The notes below the pieces were generated by a model. That model searched no databases. It saw only the letters and a program-made list of their open reading frames with translations, and had not been told where the DNA came from. The translations under genes and the position numbers were made by a program. A stretch of 42,856 nucleotides of DNA from Flavobacteriales bacterium (lineage in GTDB: Bacteria > Bacteroidota > Bacteroidia > Flavobacteriales_D > Sanyastnellaceae). Below are positions 41,768-42,856 of this stretch, piece by piece. The stretch is taken from assembly GCA_027491215.1 (NCBI GenBank), contig JAIXWP010000009.1:1-42856 (forward strand), in the 5' to 3' direction. Numbering within the stretch: the stretch's first letter is position 1; each line of letters starts with the position of its first letter.

Positions 41768-42856
41768 TTATATGCTTCTCGGAAAATCGAGGTAAAACGA
41801 CGCTCCTTTCCCTTCTTTGCTCCAAAAAAACACTCTACCTCCGCATTGAATCATTATGCTTTTTACCATGGCTAAACCAAGTCCTGTACCTGTGCTCTTT
41901 GTTGTAAAATTCGGGACAAATATTTTTGATTTTCCTTCTTCGCTAATACCGACACCCTTATCATTTACCCTAATAATGATTCGGTTTTTCCAAGCACGTA
42001 CCGACACCATCACACATGGTTTTGAATCGAGCTTTGACGCTTGAATTGCATTCGTTACGAGGTTGATGAGCACTCGCATCAACTGCTCCCTGTCTGCAGT
42101 CACCATTGGGTTTTCTATCGATCCAATTCTTAACTGAAAATCATACTGCTCCTGATTATCAAACATTTCGAGTGTGCTTTTTGTAAGTTCTACAATATCC
42201 AATTCCTGCAAATTAGGTTTCGGCATTTTGGCAAAATTCGAAAACTCATTTGCGATATGGCTCAGCGCATCAATTTGCTGTGTCATGCTATCAACGTAGA
42301 CTTTCAGCTTTTGATCAAACTCAGGTGCTTTATCATTCCAAGAGCGCTGCAATTGCTGAACGCGCAGTTTCATCGGAGTCAATGGATTCTTGATTTCATG
42401 CGCCACTTGTTTCGCCATTTCGCGCCAAGCACTTTCTCGTTCCTCTTGAGCGAGAAGAGTTGCTGATTTCTCTAGCTCTCTCACCATTCGATTGTATTGT
42501 TCTACCAACGCACCAATCTCATCATTACTTTCCCATGTCAGCACATCGTTCTTTCCACCGAGCTGCACATTCTTCATTCGTTGACCTACTTCCTGCAGCG
42601 AACTTGTGATATAGGTGCTCAATAGGTAAGCCACAAATGAAGCCATCAAAAAAAGTAGTATATAACTCTGTACTAAGTCTTCAAGGAAGACAAAGACGTC
42701 ATTCCCTTCCATCTTCGTGTTCTCATAAACGACCGATGTCACAGCAATCGGTTTCTGATCTTGATCTTTGAAATGCCAATAGGCATATGAATATTGCTGG
42801 TCACCTACCATTTTTGAAGTCACCGCTCGCTGATTACCAGTAATAAGCTGTTTGAG
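41768..42856 (-). CDS. NtrY-like sensor histidine kinase, C-terminal part (partial at right edge)
   Basis: The frame is open to the right edge, so the N-terminus is missing (at least 362 residues present). Seen: a periplasmic stretch, one membrane span (SYILLFLMASFVAYLLSTYI), a HAMP domain, a HisKA helix with His in MAKQVAHEIKNPLTPMKLR, and an ATPase domain with NLVTNAIQAS, NDKGVGISEEGKSKIF and STGTGLGLAMVKSIM. HEIKNPLTPMKL is typical of NtrY/AtoS-like kinases, which usually pair with an NtrC-type regulator; none is in the window. It sits 18 bases before the MBOAT gene and could be co-transcribed, but shared function is unproven. Confidence 0.93.
   Translation of the reverse strand, partial: LKQLITGNQRAVTSKMVGDQQYSYAYWHFKDQDQKPIAVTSVVYENTKMEGNDVFVFLEDLVQSYILLFLMASFVAYLLSTYITSSLQEVGQRMKNVQLGGKNDVLTWESNDEIGALVEQYNRMVRELEKSATLLAQEERESAWREMAKQVAHEIKNPLTPMKLRVQQLQRSWNDKAPEFDQKLKVYVDSMTQQIDALSHIANEFSNFAKMPKPNLQELDIVELTKSTLEMFDNQEQYDFQLRIGSIENPMVTADREQLMRVLINLVTNAIQASKLDSKPCVMVSVRAWKNRIIIRVNDKGVGISEEGKSKIFVPNFTTKSTGTGLGLAMVKSIMIQCGGRVFFWSKEGKGASFYLDFPRSI

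Noticed and set aside
1-42856. tRNA and rRNA genes
   Set aside because: Reading the intergenic regions on both strands showed no cloverleaf-like sequence with a T-loop and acceptor pairing, and no rRNA sequence; a tRNAscan run would be decisive.

Overview
The window is about 43 kb of a fairly AT-rich chromosome from a member of the Bacteroidota, most likely the Flavobacteriia. The evidence is a PorP/SprF protein next to a protein with a gliding-type (type B) C-terminal sorting domain, a secreted protein with a type A (Por) sorting domain, DUF4286, DUF349 and DUF2461 proteins, the near absence of Shine-Dalgarno sequences, and repeated upstream matches to the Bacteroidota -7 promoter element TAnnTTTG. 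Nothing looks like a phage, insertion sequence, integron or CRISPR array. Most of the window is core genome. There is no gene-free stretch above about 220 bases once starts are corrected; the longest, 12101-12316, holds a candidate SRP RNA.

Layout. 1-1086: the end of a HigA-like antitoxin with an ImmA/IrrE metalloprotease domain, then a DUF2461 gene, then a heptamer repeat array. 1310-4024: mutS, with a terminator-like hairpin at its very start. 4113-7538: a four-gene operon of ABC-2 exporter plus LytS-type kinase and LytTR regulator. 7537-7675: two heptamer arrays in opposite orientation, forming a long inverted repeat between convergent operons. 7674-12100: divergent clpX and an AddA/RecB-like helicase-nuclease. 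12160-12290: candidate 4.5S/SRP RNA with a strong terminator. 12317-15172: a small secreted protein, DUF4286, then a cytochrome b-like membrane protein, a lipoprotein cytochrome c and hflX. 15176-17558: mannose-1-phosphate guanylyltransferase and an aminotransferase. 17734-20792: a small secreted protein facing fumC and prfB (RF2 with its programmed frameshift). 20871-23902: membrane protein, recX, DUF349 protein. 24042-26015: a large secreted type IX cargo protein. 26132-29121: ribF, an LRR protein, rsmI and a conserved hypothetical. 29202-31462: an MmcQ/YjbR protein and the PorP/SprF-type B cargo pair. 31624-34930: biotin carrier protein, hemW, a cyclase-family hydrolase and a secreted unknown. 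35002-37185: B12-binding radical SAM protein. 37192-42856: a SIMPL protein, an SdiA-regulated-type lipoprotein, an AlgJ-like and an AlgI-like (MBOAT) O-acetylation pair and an NtrY-like sensor kinase that runs off the right edge.

The most unusual signals are non-coding: two intergenic repeat systems with different consensus but the same 7-base period (one interrupted by a perfect hairpin, the other arranged as a 40-base-arm inverted repeat), the terminator-like hairpin between the mutS promoter and most of its gene, the candidate SRP RNA, and several genes that seem to begin with GTG or TTG only a few bases after a promoter element. No wholly new multi-gene system is evident; the ABC/LytSR module and the AlgI/AlgJ-SdiA_reg-SIMPL neighbourhood are the best candidates for under-described gene sets.
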